In this document: positions 8,416-16,713 of the stretch, piece after piece
Position numbering within the stretch: position 1 is the stretch's first letter
Layout: every line of letters begins with the position of its first letter
Assembly (NCBI RefSeq): GCF_041434935.1
Contig: NZ_CP107964.1
Location: 5,067,001 to 5,131,000 of the forward strand
Length of the DNA stretch: 64,000 bases
From: Kitasatospora sp. NBC_00374
GTDB lineage: Bacteria > Actinomycetota > Actinomycetes > Streptomycetales > Streptomycetaceae
Reading direction: 5' to 3'
Program-made: the position numbers and the translations under genes
Notes under the pieces: model-generated
Database searches by the model: none
What the model was told of the DNA's origin: nothing
What the model saw: only the letters and a program-made list of their open reading frames with translations

Positions 8416-9099
8416 GTGATCGCGGTGTTGGTCGGGGCGGTGGCGGGACTGCTGACGGCCCCCGGGCTGCGGGCGGCCGCCGCCCGCCACGCGGTGGCGG
8501 CCGGTGAACCCCGGTGGGAGTGCTGCCGGACGGGCCGTCTGCTGCGCCGGCCGGACGGAACCTGCCCGCGCTGCGGCGAACGGGCCGGCCCGGCCGCCTG
8601 GCTGGTCGAGGCGGTGGCGGCGGCGACCGGCGGCGCGATCGGCGCGGCCGCGCACGGGCCGAGCGCTCTCCCGCTGGTCTGGGTGGGCCTGTTCGGGGTG
8701 GTGCTGGCCCTGGTCGACGCGCGGGTCTTCCGGCTGCCGGACGCGCTGACCCTCCCGCTCGCCCTGGGCACCGCCGCCCTGCTGCTGCTCACCGAGCACC
8801 GCGGCGGCGTCCTGCTGCGCTGCCTGTACGCGGCGCTCGCGCTCGGCGGGCTCTACCTCGCGCTCGCCCTGGTGGCGCCGATCGGCCTCGGCGACGTCAA
8901 GCTCGCGCCCTCGCTCGGCGCGCTGCTCGGCTGGTACGGCTGGTCCGCGGTGCTCGGCGGCTTCGTGCTGACCTTCCTGTTGGCCGGGGGGTGGGGCGTC
9001 GTGCTGCTGCTCACCCGCCGCGCGGGCCGGGGCGACGACCTGCCGCTCGGCCCGTGGATGCTGCTCGGCACCCTGCTGGCGGTGCTCGCCGCGGGGTGA
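8416..9099 (+). CDS. A24 family prepilin peptidase-like membrane protein
   Basis: 227 aa with about six membrane helices. The GTG start at 8416 has GGAGGGGGA about 5 nt upstream. Near the N terminus, CCRTGR...CPRCGE is the paired-cysteine ribbon of TadV/PilD-type peptidases. The catalytic aspartates are in VDARVFRLPD and in the GxGD motif IGLGDVKLAPSLGALLGW. By family it cleaves the leader of type IV prepilin-like proteins at the membrane. No pilin, Tad or secretion ATPase gene is near, so the substrate is elsewhere. It is divergent from the kinase gene, about 100 bp away, and ends at a strong bidirectional hairpin. Confidence 0.9.
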   Translation: MIAVLVGAVAGLLTAPGLRAAAARHAVAAGEPRWECCRTGRLLRRPDGTCPRCGERAGPAAWLVEAVAAATGGAIGAAAHGPSALPLVWVGLFGVVLALVDARVFRLPDALTLPLALGTAALLLLTEHRGGVLLRCLYAALALGGLYLALALVAPIGLGDVKLAPSLGALLGWYGWSAVLGGFVLTFLLAGGWGVVLLLTRRAGRGDDLPLGPWMLLGTLLAVLAAG

Positions 9100-9108
9100 G
9101 CGCGACGG

Positions 9109-9152
9109 CCGGAGCCCGTCCCCGCCGGTGCGGCGGCGGGGACGGGCTCCGG
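9109..9152. terminator. Bidirectional terminator between prepilin peptidase and chitinase
   Basis: Perfect 19-bp arms (9109-9127 and 9134-9152) flank a 6-nt loop. The hairpin lies between two convergent genes, and its G+C-rich stem could stop transcription from either side. Confidence 0.85.
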
Positions 9153-9199
9153 GGTGGCGCGGGCTGCCCCACCCTCAGGGGGCGCCGCACCGGGGAGAG

Positions 9200-10801
9200 T
9201 TACGGCATGGCGTGGGCGTGGGCGCCCACGTTGGTGGAGAAGTCGTTGCCGTTGGCGGCGTCCCAGTTGGTGGACCAGGTCATCGCGCCGCGGATGGTCG
9301 GCCACTTGGCCGGCGGGACGAAGCTGCCGCAGTGGGTGCCGGTGGCCAGGCAGTCGAGCGCGTTGTTGACCACGGTCGAGTTGACGTAGCCGCCGCCGGC
9401 CGCGCGGGTGGACGCCGGGACGCCGATGCCGACCTGGTCGGGCCGCAGGCCGCCCTGGATGTGGGTGCAGACCTGGGCGGTGATGAAGTCGACGGTGCCC
9501 TGGGTGTAGACCTTGCCGTCGCAGCCGTTCATGCCGCCCGAGTTGTAGAACTGGGTGTTGACGACGGTGAGGATGTCCTTGGTGTTCAGCGCCAGCTGGA
9601 AGTAGTTGCCGGCGGTGGAGTACATCCCGATCGTCTCGGGGGCCATGGTCAGGACGAAGCCCGCGCCGACCTTGCTCTGCAGGGTGTGCAGGGACTGCGC
9701 CATCCAGACCGGGTCGACCCCGTTCTCCAGGTCGATGTCGACGCCGTCGAAGCCGTACTGCTGGACCAGCGCGTACGCGGTGTTGGCGAAGGTGGTGGCC
9801 GCGGCGGCGTTGTTGACCACGATGGTGCCGTTCTGGCCGCCGATCGAGAGCACGACCTTCTTGCCGGCCGCGTGCTTCGCCGCGATGTCGGCCTTGAAGT
9901 CGGCGTCGGTGTAGCCGCCGAGCTTGGTGCCCAGCGCCGGGTCGAGGGTGAAGCTGATGCCGCCGGCGGTCGTGGTCGCGTCCGCGAAGGAGACCGCGAT
10001 GATGTCGTACGCGCTCTGCACGTCGCGGAGCCTCTGGACGGTGGCGCCGTTGTCGAAGTTCTGCCAGTAGCCGGTCAGCGCGTGCTTGGGCAGGCCGGTG
10101 TTCGGCTGGCCGGTGGAGGTCGCCGTGGGTGTCGGGGACGGCGAGGTCGGCGCGCTGCTGCTGGCGGACGGCGAGGGCGAGGGCGGGGCCGAGCTGGACG
10201 CGGAGGCGGACGGCGACGGCGAGGTCGGCGCGCTGCTGCCGCCCGTGGGCGACGGGGAGGCGGTGCCGCCCGGGCCGGTCAGGGTGATGTCGTCCGCGCC
10301 GTAGGCGGCCTGGCCGTACCAGCCGTGCACGTACAGCGTGACGCTGGTGGTGCCGGCGCCGGTGGTGAAGGTGCTGGAGAGCTGGTTCCAGCTGCTCTGG
10401 CTGGACCAGCTGCTCGGGTCGGTGCCGCCGGTCCCGCTCGCGCCCAGGTAGACGTACGGGCCCTGCACCCAGCCCGCCAGGGTGTAGCTGGAGTTGGGGA
10501 GCACGCTGACGGTCTGCCGGCACTCGGCGGTGTCCGAGGCGCTCGGAGTGGCGTTCAGCGCGTACGAGCCGGAGTGCGCCGGGGTGCCGGCCTTGGCGGT
10601 GCCGGTACAGGTCCAGCCCGAGAGGCTGCCGGACTCGAAGCCGCCGTTGGTGACCAGGTTGCCGATCGCGGCGTCGGCGCCGCCCGCGAACAGCGCGAGG
10701 CCGGTGCCGGCCACGGCGAGGGCGGTGGCGCCCGCCGCGAGGGCGGTCGGTACGGAACTGCGCCGGCGCCGGTGGGACGGCTGCTGCAGCGTACGGTCCA
10801 T
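9200..10801 (-). CDS. Secreted GH18 chitinase with N-terminal carbohydrate-binding domain
   Basis: 533 aa, modular. Residues 1-44 are a twin-basic signal peptide (HRRRRSS, then a hydrophobic stretch ending GGADA). About 46-168 form a beta-sandwich carbohydrate-binding module (NLVTNGGFESGSLSGWTC, ending ADDITLTG) of the CenC/CBM-like type. A Ser/Pro/Thr/Ala linker spans about 170-225. The catalytic GH18 barrel covers 228-525, with VVLSIGGQNG and the catalytic DGVDIDLE (acid E349). Such enzymes cleave beta-1,4 GlcNAc bonds in chitin outside the cell. GGAG lies 7 nt before the ATG. A DasR-like operator upstream links expression to N-acetylglucosamine status. Confidence 0.95.
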   Translation of the reverse strand: MDRTLQQPSHRRRRSSVPTALAAGATALAVAGTGLALFAGGADAAIGNLVTNGGFESGSLSGWTCTGTAKAGTPAHSGSYALNATPSASDTAECRQTVSVLPNSSYTLAGWVQGPYVYLGASGTGGTDPSSWSSQSSWNQLSSTFTTGAGTTSVTLYVHGWYGQAAYGADDITLTGPGGTASPSPTGGSSAPTSPSPSASASSSAPPSPSPSASSSAPTSPSPTPTATSTGQPNTGLPKHALTGYWQNFDNGATVQRLRDVQSAYDIIAVSFADATTTAGGISFTLDPALGTKLGGYTDADFKADIAAKHAAGKKVVLSIGGQNGTIVVNNAAAATTFANTAYALVQQYGFDGVDIDLENGVDPVWMAQSLHTLQSKVGAGFVLTMAPETIGMYSTAGNYFQLALNTKDILTVVNTQFYNSGGMNGCDGKVYTQGTVDFITAQVCTHIQGGLRPDQVGIGVPASTRAAGGGYVNSTVVNNALDCLATGTHCGSFVPPAKWPTIRGAMTWSTNWDAANGNDFSTNVGAHAHAMP

Positions 10802-11170
10802 GTGCGAACTCCTGAGGAGGAGGGGGAGCCGCCGCGGTGGGGGTCGCGGCGGCTCCGTGTGGGGGAGGGAAGGTCCGCAGAGGTGCTTGTGGGGGCGGCG
10901 GGTCGGGGCCCGCCGTGTCCTGGGTCACAAGCTGGACTAGACCAATGGGGGTCGTCAAGGAGCCCAACCCCGGCTTAGGGGTCGTTTAAGGAACCGGATA
11001 CCTTTCCGTGTCCGAGCCGACGTGCTCGTGACCGGGCGCATCCGAACGGTTTCGCGACGTGCTTGTGACACCTTCGGTACCTGCGGCTTTACCGTGGCGC
11101 TCGGTCCGGGAGTAGGCTGCGCCAGGGGATTTCGCACCCGGGGGTAATGAGCTCGGAGGGGCAGTACGAC
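10802..11170. promoter_or_regulatory. Divergent intergenic region, chitinase/cis-prenyltransferase
   Basis: These 369 bases hold no credible gene. The left part is a G-rich chitinase leader. The DasR-like site and a TTGACG hexamer (minus strand, 10958-10953) lie near 10931-10958. The right part, up to the GGAGGGG before 11171, must hold the prenyltransferase promoter; I see no convincing -35/-10 pair there. Confidence 0.5.
10931..10946. promoter_or_regulatory. DasR-responsive-element-like operator of the chitinase gene
   Basis: The core TGGACTAGACCA (10933-10944) matches the known 12-bp chitinase promoter element and dre core TGGTCTAGACCA at 11 of 12 positions. It lies 130 bp upstream of the chitinase start, just downstream of a TTGACG -35-like hexamer on the minus strand. 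In streptomycetes the GntR-type regulator DasR binds such sites and is released by glucosamine-6-phosphate. Assignment here is by sequence match. Confidence 0.75.
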
Positions 11171-11965
11171 ATGGGTCTGCGCGACGTGGTCGAGCGCACG
11201 CCAGGGCTGCGCACCCTGTTGGACAACGCGTACCGGCTGTACGGGCGCCGGGTCGAGGTGCACCTGGCCAACACGCCGAACCACATCGGCGTGATCCTCG
11301 ACGGCAACCGCCGCTGGGCCAAGGCCACCGGCGGTACCACCGCCGACGGTCACCAGCGCGGTGCGGACAAGATCAGCGAGTTCCTCGGCTGGTGCGACGA
11401 GACCCACGTCCAGGTGGTCACCCTCTGGATGCTCTCCACCGACAACCTCTCCCGGCCGGCCGACGAGCTCGTCCCGCTGCTCGGGATCATCGAGGACACC
11501 GTCCGCCGGCTGGCCGCCGACGGCCGCTGGAAGGTCAACCCGGTCGGTGCGCTCGACCTGCTGCCGCAGCGGACCGCGGACACCCTCAAGGAAGCCGCCC
11601 AGGCCACCGCCCACATCCAGGGCATCACCGTGAACGTGGCCGTCGGCTACGGCGGCCGGCACGAGATCGCGGACGCCGTCCGCTCGCTCCTGCAGGACCA
11701 CGCCGGCCGCGGCACCTCGATCGAGGAGCTCGCCGAGATCCTCTCCGTCGAGCACATCGCCGAGCACCTCTACACCACCGGCCAGCCCGACCCGGATCTG
11801 ATCATCCGCACCTCGGGCGAGCAGCGGCTGTCCGGCTTCCTGCTCTGGCAGAGCGCGCACAGCGAGTTCTACTTCTGCGAGGCCTACTGGCCCGCCTTCC
11901 GGAAGGTCGACTTCCTGCGGGCGCTGCGCGACTACCAGTTGCGCAACCGGCGGCTCGGGCTCTGA
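11171..11965 (+). CDS. Isoprenyl transferase (cis-prenyltransferase, UppS family)
   Basis: 264 aa. HIGVILDGNRRWAKATG carries the catalytic aspartate (D44) and the phosphate-binding NRRWA. TLWMLSTDNLSRP, VNVAVGYGGRHEI and DLIIRTSGEQRLSGFLLWQSAHSEFYF are the other cis-prenyltransferase blocks. The family condenses isopentenyl units onto an allylic diphosphate to make lipid-carrier precursors for cell wall synthesis. Actinobacteria usually have two or more copies, one of which may make short Z-farnesyl diphosphate; the sequence alone does not tell which. ATG 11171 is preferred because GGAGGGG lies about 9 nt before it; an ATG at 11147 is in frame but has no such site. Confidence 0.93.
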   Translation: MGLRDVVERTPGLRTLLDNAYRLYGRRVEVHLANTPNHIGVILDGNRRWAKATGGTTADGHQRGADKISEFLGWCDETHVQVVTLWMLSTDNLSRPADELVPLLGIIEDTVRRLAADGRWKVNPVGALDLLPQRTADTLKEAAQATAHIQGITVNVAVGYGGRHEIADAVRSLLQDHAGRGTSIEELAEILSVEHIAEHLYTTGQPDPDLIIRTSGEQRLSGFLLWQSAHSEFYFCEAYWPAFRKVDFLRALRDYQLRNRRLGL

Positions 11966-12215
11966 CGGGCGCCACCCCGGCGCCCCGGCCTCGCGGCGGG
12001 CGCCCCCCGACGGGTGCGCGCTGACGCCTGGTCAGTCTGAATACCCGCAGGCCAGCGCGCCAAACGTTCATCATTTGTGATCCCGCTGTTCTTCCCTGCG
12101 GGCATGCACCGGGCCGACCCTGGGAATAGACCAGTCAAGACCGGTACCCCGGCCACCGGGGTCGCGGGGACCGGTGAGCCGCGGGTGACGCTGGGTCATC
12201 CGCTCTGGAGGCCTA

Positions 12216-13550
12216 GTGGTCAGTTCCAAGAGCCGCCGGACACCAGACCGGCGCACGTACGTTCTCGACACCAGCGTGCTCCTGGCAGACCCCCTAGCCA
12301 TGACGCGCTTCGAGGAGCACGAGGTCGTCCTCCCGGTGGTGGTGGTCACCGAGCTGGAGGCCAAGCGTCACCACCCGGAGCTGGGCTACTTCGCCCGCCA
12401 GGCGCTGCGCCTGCTGGACGACTTCCGGATCCGCCACGGCAGGCTCGACGAGCCGATCCCGGTCGGGGAGCTCGGCGGGAGCATCCGGGTCGAGCTGAAC
12501 CACTCCGATCCGTCGATACTGCCGGCCGGCTACCGGGCGGGCGGCGGCGAGGCCGACACCCGCATCCTGGCGGTCGCCCGCAATCTGCAGGCCGAGGGGT
12601 ACGACGTCACCGTCGTCTCCAAGGACCTGCCGCTGCGGATCAAGGCCAGTTCGGTCGGTCTGCTCGCCGAGGAGTACCGGGCCGAGCTGGCGATCACGTC
12701 CGGCTGGACGGGCATGACCGAGCTGCAGGTCTCCGGCGACCAGGTGGACTCCCTCTTCGGGGCCGGCCACGACGTCGCGGTGGACATCGAGGGCGCGGGC
12801 GAACTCCCGGTGCACACCGGTCTGGTGCTGACCTCCGAGCGCGGGCGCGCGCTCGGCCGGGTCACCCACGACGGCCGGGTCCGGCTGGTCCGCGGCGACC
12901 GCGAGGCGTTCGGACTGCGCGGCCGCAGCGCGGAGCAGCGGGTGGCGCTGGACCTCCTGCTCGACCAGGAGGTCGGCATCGTCTCGATGGGCGGCCGGGC
13001 CGGCACCGGCAAGTCCGCGCTCGCGCTGTGCGCGGGCCTGGAGGCGGTGCTGGAGCGTCAGCAGCACCGGAAGGTGATGGTCTTCCGGCCGCTGTACGCC
13101 GTCGGCGGGCAGGAGCTCGGCTATCTGCCGGGCTCCGAGTCGGAGAAGATGAGCCCCTGGGCCCAGGCGGTCTTCGACACGCTCTCCGCCGTCACCACCC
13201 CGGACGTGATCGAGGAGGTGATCGCGCGGGGGATGCTGGAGGTGCTGCCGCTGACCCACATCCGCGGGCGCTCCCTGCACGACGCCTTCGTGATCGTGGA
13301 CGAGGCCCAGTCGCTGGAGCGCAACGTGCTGCTGACGGTGCTCTCCCGGATCGGCCAGGGCTCCCGGGTGGTGCTCACCCACGATGTCGCCCAGCGCGAC
13401 AACCTGAGGGTGGGCCGCTACGACGGCGTGGTCGCCGTGGTGGAGAAGCTCAAGGGGCACCCGCTGTTCGCCCACATCACGCTGACCCGCTCGGAGCGTT
13501 CGCCGATCGCGGCGCTGGTGACGGAGATGCTGGAGGACGTCCAGCCCTGA
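12216..13550 (+). CDS. PIN domain-PhoH ATPase fusion protein
   Basis: 444 aa. Residues about 12-150 are a PIN nuclease domain (YVLDTSVLLADP, TELEAKR, EADTRILAVA, VVSKDLPLRIKA, with acidic residues in order). A PhoH domain covers about 230-440, with Walker A MGGRAGTGKSALA and Walker B VIVDEAQSLE, plus LTHDVAQRDNL. By family, PhoH couples ATP hydrolysis to RNA unwinding and PIN cleaves RNA, so this is a probable RNA helicase/nuclease. The GTG at 12216 has GGAGG 4-5 nt upstream. A 250-bp gap separates it from the prenyltransferase gene, so it probably has its own promoter. Confidence 0.93.
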   Translation: MVSSKSRRTPDRRTYVLDTSVLLADPLAMTRFEEHEVVLPVVVVTELEAKRHHPELGYFARQALRLLDDFRIRHGRLDEPIPVGELGGSIRVELNHSDPSILPAGYRAGGGEADTRILAVARNLQAEGYDVTVVSKDLPLRIKASSVGLLAEEYRAELAITSGWTGMTELQVSGDQVDSLFGAGHDVAVDIEGAGELPVHTGLVLTSERGRALGRVTHDGRVRLVRGDREAFGLRGRSAEQRVALDLLLDQEVGIVSMGGRAGTGKSALALCAGLEAVLERQQHRKVMVFRPLYAVGGQELGYLPGSESEKMSPWAQAVFDTLSAVTTPDVIEEVIARGMLEVLPLTHIRGRSLHDAFVIVDEAQSLERNVLLTVLSRIGQGSRVVLTHDVAQRDNLRVGRYDGVVAVVEKLKGHPLFAHITLTRSERSPIAALVTEMLEDVQP

Positions 13551-14044
13551 CGGCACCGCGCTCCGCCGACTCCGGACGGGCCAGGGCGAGTTCGGACGGG
13601 TACGACGGATCGGGTGCCGACAGTCAGACAAATCGCCTGGACAAAATCAGACAATCCATCACGAAGGGGCCTGCCGCCGGGCGGCAGGCCCCCTGTCTGT
13701 CACCACATATGACGGGCCCTTGTCCATCGATCGGCCAAACTGGCCGCCCGCCAAGATTGTGAGATGCGCCACGCAACCGGGAATTGCGTAGACATGGCCG
13801 CGTGCGGCATGGTGAGGGTTCTGTCAGGCCCCGCGTACGACAAAACCTCGCTCGGCAACTCCGGTTGGCGGGCGGAAAACTGAACACCGATGAGTCGTAC
13901 GCCGCCCGATCCGATCGTCGTTCCGAGTCTCTCGGGCCGGCGCCGGGCCAGTGCCTCCCGTGACCAGTGCAGGTGTGGAGGACAGTGCCAAGGGGCAGAT
14001 TGCGCCCGCACGGTCACGCGTGGGCGACGCTGGAAGGAAACCAT
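13551..14044. other. 494-bp intergenic region with terminator and possible leader
   Basis: No convincing gene. It holds the PhoH terminator (13666-13692), an inverted repeat ACGCAA..TTGCGT (13771-13789), and then the promoter and leader of the transglycosylase gene. Cell-wall hydrolase genes in streptomycetes often follow a c-di-AMP (ydaO-type) riboswitch, but I do not find its conserved blocks here. Confidence 0.5.
13666..13692 (+). terminator. Terminator after the PhoH gene
   Basis: Arms GGGGCCTGCCGC (13666-13677) and GCGGCAGGCCCC (13681-13692) are perfect complements around a 3-nt loop, 115 bp after the stop codon. Confidence 0.75.
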
Positions 14045-14725
14045 GTGACTCGGATCTCGGTCCGGGGAGTCGCTGTGGCCTCCGCCACCGCGGTCACCGC
14101 TGTCGGTGCCGTCGTGGGTGCGGCCTCGGGCAGCGAGGGCAAGACCGTCACGACGGTCGATGTCGCGAGCGCCACGCTGCTCGCCGACGTTCCCTCGGGT
14201 GACCAGGCGCAGATCGTCAGCGACAACTTCAGCCGCCAGGCGACCGCTCAGCAGGTGTCCGCCGACGCGGCGGCCAAGAAGGCCGCCGAGGAGGCCGCGC
14301 GCCAGAAGGCCGCTGCCGACGCACAGGCCAAGGCCGACGCCGAGAAGGCGGCCAAGGCCGCCGAGGCGAAGCGCAAGGCAGACGAGGAGGCCGCGAACCG
14401 CGACAAGGCTCGCACCACGCTGGCCGCCGTCAGCCCGGGCTCCGTCCAGGAGATGGCGCTCCAGATCGTCGGTGACGACGCCCAGTTCCAGTGCTTCAGC
14501 CAGATCGTGAAGCGCGAGAGCGGCTGGGACTACACCGCCACCAACGCCTCCTCCGGTGCTTACGGCCTGGTCCAGGCGCTGCCCGGGTCGAAGATGGCCT
14601 CGGCCGGTGCCGACTGGCGCACCAACCCCGCGACCCAGATCAAGTGGGGCCTGAAGTACATGAACGACCGCTACGGCAGCCCCTGTGGCGCCTGGTCCTT
14701 CTGGCAGTCGCACCACTGGTACTAG
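14045..14725 (+). CDS. Secreted lytic transglycosylase (SLT domain)
   Basis: 226 aa from GTG 14045, which has GGAAGG 7 nt upstream. An in-frame GTG at 13985 behind GGAGG is an alternative that would add 20 residues. A short basic start and hydrophobic run (VAVASATAVTAVGAVVGAAS) form the signal peptide. Residues about 70-130 are an Ala/Lys/Glu-rich predicted coiled coil. The C-terminal 90 residues form a small lysozyme-like SLT domain: CFSQIVKRESGW with the likely catalytic Glu, ASSGAYGLVQALPGSKM, and ATQIKWGLKYMNDRYGSPCGAWSFWQSHHWY. Two cysteines could form a disulphide. It should cleave peptidoglycan glycan strands outside the cell. Confidence 0.93.
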   Translation: MTRISVRGVAVASATAVTAVGAVVGAASGSEGKTVTTVDVASATLLADVPSGDQAQIVSDNFSRQATAQQVSADAAAKKAAEEAARQKAAADAQAKADAEKAAKAAEAKRKADEEAANRDKARTTLAAVSPGSVQEMALQIVGDDAQFQCFSQIVKRESGWDYTATNASSGAYGLVQALPGSKMASAGADWRTNPATQIKWGLKYMNDRYGSPCGAWSFWQSHHWY

Positions 14726-15162
14726 GAACCGCCCGTTCCCGGCACCACGAGCTCGGCATCGCGGAGCCCCCGACCGTCCCTGGTCGGGGGCTCCGCGCGT
14801 GCCGCGGGGTGTGCGGCGGCTCCTGTGGCCCTATGGCGGGCGGGCCGCGCCGCCCGGGCGGCGCTGACCAGTGCGCTCACGGGCGGTGCGGTCCTGGTGC
14901 GGACGCGGGGAGCCCGAGAGGGTCCTGGATCTCCGGCCCCGGCCGGTCCGCGGACAGTTGGTCCACTGGTATGGGTCTCCTCCCCACTCTCTCCGGTATG
15001 AAACCGGATGGTTCCTGCATGTTCGTCCCGTTTCGCCGGGGTGTAGGTGCGCCCTGGTTGCCGGGCCCGCCGGACCGGGGACCCCACCGCCGGGTAGCGT
15101 CGTCCCGGACGATCGTGGCGGACCCACGGCGCGGCGGGCGAGCGGGGAACAGAGGTACGGGG
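14726..15162. other. 437-bp intergenic region before the AI-2E transporter gene
   Basis: After the terminator at 14760-14797 I see no gene. A short inverted repeat TCCGGT..ACCGGA near 14992-15009 lies in a less G+C-rich stretch (about 14970-15040) that may contain the promoter of the next gene. Nothing else is recognisable. Confidence 0.4.
14760..14797 (+). terminator. Terminator after the transglycosylase gene
   Basis: Perfect 16-bp arms (14760-14775 and 14782-14797) around a 6-nt loop, 35 bp after the stop codon. Confidence 0.85.
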
Positions 15163-16617
15163 ATGGCGCGGGACTCGAAGGCGTGGAAGGCGCTGGCCAA
15201 GGCCGGCGCGGTGACCGCCGGCGTACTGGCGGCGGTCGAACGCCGCCGCCGGGCCGCAGCCGCGGAGGCCGCCGCCGAGGCGGCCGTGGTCGCGGCGGCC
15301 GCGCTCGGCGAGCTGCGGGCGGCCGACCAGTTGCTCCACCCGCTGCCGGTGGCCGGGACGGTGGCCGAGGACGGGCGGGCGGACCACGTGGTGCTGGCGG
15401 CCGACCGGATCCCGGCGCCGCGACCGGCCGACGCCCGGTCGCGGATCTCGACCCTCCGCGAGTTCCCGCCGGGCCGGCCGGCCACCCCGGTCGAGGCCGT
15501 GCCCTGGGGGCTGCGCGTGGCGGCGGAGTCGACCTGGCGGCTGCTGCTGCTCGGGGTCGCGCTCTACGTGCTCTTCCGGGTGGTCGACATGCTGCGGCTG
15601 GTCGCCTTCGCGGTGCTGGCCGCGCTGCTGATCTCCGCGCTGCTGGAACCGACGGTCTCCTGGCTGCGCCGGCTCGGGGTGCCGCGGTCGCTGGCGGCGG
15701 CGGGCACCTTCCTGAGCGGTATCGCCGGCATCGGCCTGGTCGGCTGGTTCGTGGTCTGGCAGGTGAGCACCAACCTGGAGTCGGTCACCCGCAAGGTGCA
15801 GGCCGGTGTCAACCAGCTCCGCGACTGGCTGGTGGACGGCCCGCTGCATCTGACCCAGCAGCAGATCGAGGACTTCGCCAAGCAGATCTCCACCGCGATC
15901 GGCACCAACTCGGAGCAGATCACCTCGGCCGGCTTCACCGGCGTGACCATCGCCGTCGAGGTGCTGACCGGAGTGGTGCTGGCGGCCTTCACCACCTTCT
16001 TCCTGCTCTACGACGGCGCCCGGATCTGGGGCTGGGCGCTGCGCGGACTGCCCAGCCGGTCCCGGTACGCGATGGCGGGGGCCGGCCCGAAGGCCTGGGC
16101 CACGCTGACCGCGTACGTGCGCGGCACGGTCTTCGTGGCCTTCATCGACGCGCTCTGCATCGGCATCGGGATCCAGCTGCTCGGGGTGCCGCTGGCGCTC
16201 CCGCTGGCCGTGATCATCTTCCTGGGCGCCTTCGTGCCGCTGGTCGGCGCGCTGGTCACCGGGACGATCGCAGTGCTGATCGCGATGGTGACGGTGAACC
16301 CGTTCACCGCGCTGATGGTGCTGGTGGTGCTGGTCGCGGTGCAGCAGATCGAGGGGCACATCCTGCAGCCGCTGATCCTGGGCCGGGCAGTGCAGGTCCA
16401 TCCGCTCGGCGTGGTGCTGGGGGTCGCGGCCGGCTCGATCGTCGGCGGGATCGCCGGGGCGATCGTGGCGGTGCCGCTGATCGCCGTCACCAACACGGTG
16501 GTCGGGCACCTGCGCCGGCGCAACGCGGCCGGCCTGGAGGTCTTCGTGGCGCTGGAGGCGGCCCGCGAGGCGGCCGAGGCCGAGGCGGAGGCCGGGGCGG
16601 AGACCACCACCGCCTGA
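15163..16617 (+). CDS. AI-2E family transporter (YdiK/PerM-like)
   Basis: 484 aa from ATG 15163, with GAGG 7 nt upstream. An Ala/Arg-rich soluble N-terminal region of about 110 residues precedes the membrane domain. The membrane part has the family arrangement: paired helices LLISALLEPTVSWLRRLGVPRSLAAAG, a long amphipathic stretch (about 205-260), then a C-terminal helix bundle with FLLYDGARIWGW, LPLAVIIFLGAFVPLVGALVTG and QQIEGHILQPLILGRAVQVHPLGVVL, the most conserved family motifs. Members were linked to autoinducer-2 export or ion antiport; the real substrate here is unknown. The unusually basic N terminus is not explained. Confidence 0.92.
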   Translation: MARDSKAWKALAKAGAVTAGVLAAVERRRRAAAAEAAAEAAVVAAAALGELRAADQLLHPLPVAGTVAEDGRADHVVLAADRIPAPRPADARSRISTLREFPPGRPATPVEAVPWGLRVAAESTWRLLLLGVALYVLFRVVDMLRLVAFAVLAALLISALLEPTVSWLRRLGVPRSLAAAGTFLSGIAGIGLVGWFVVWQVSTNLESVTRKVQAGVNQLRDWLVDGPLHLTQQQIEDFAKQISTAIGTNSEQITSAGFTGVTIAVEVLTGVVLAAFTTFFLLYDGARIWGWALRGLPSRSRYAMAGAGPKAWATLTAYVRGTVFVAFIDALCIGIGIQLLGVPLALPLAVIIFLGAFVPLVGALVTGTIAVLIAMVTVNPFTALMVLVVLVAVQQIEGHILQPLILGRAVQVHPLGVVLGVAAGSIVGGIAGAIVAVPLIAVTNTVVGHLRRRNAAGLEVFVALEAAREAAEAEAEAGAETTTA

Positions 16618-16624
16618 GCCCGCC

Positions 16625-16685
16625 GACATCACGACGGACCGTGGGGCCCCGCCGACGGCGGGGCCCCACGGTCCGTCGTGATGTC
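16625..16685. terminator. Bidirectional terminator with 29-bp perfect stem
   Basis: Arms 16625-16653 and 16657-16685 are perfectly complementary over 29 bp with a 3-nt centre. It begins 8 nt after the transporter stop and ends 29 nt before the ahpD stop, so it serves both convergent units. The length and perfection are unusual for a simple terminator. Confidence 0.9.
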
Positions 16686-16713
16686 GTGCGCCGGTGCGGC
16701 TCGTCGGTGTGGC

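Noticed and set aside
13790..14044. c-di-AMP (ydaO-type) riboswitch before the transglycosylase gene
   Set aside because: Such genes often carry one, but the conserved GGGGGAGC, GGGTGAA and CAGCTAAC-like blocks are absent.
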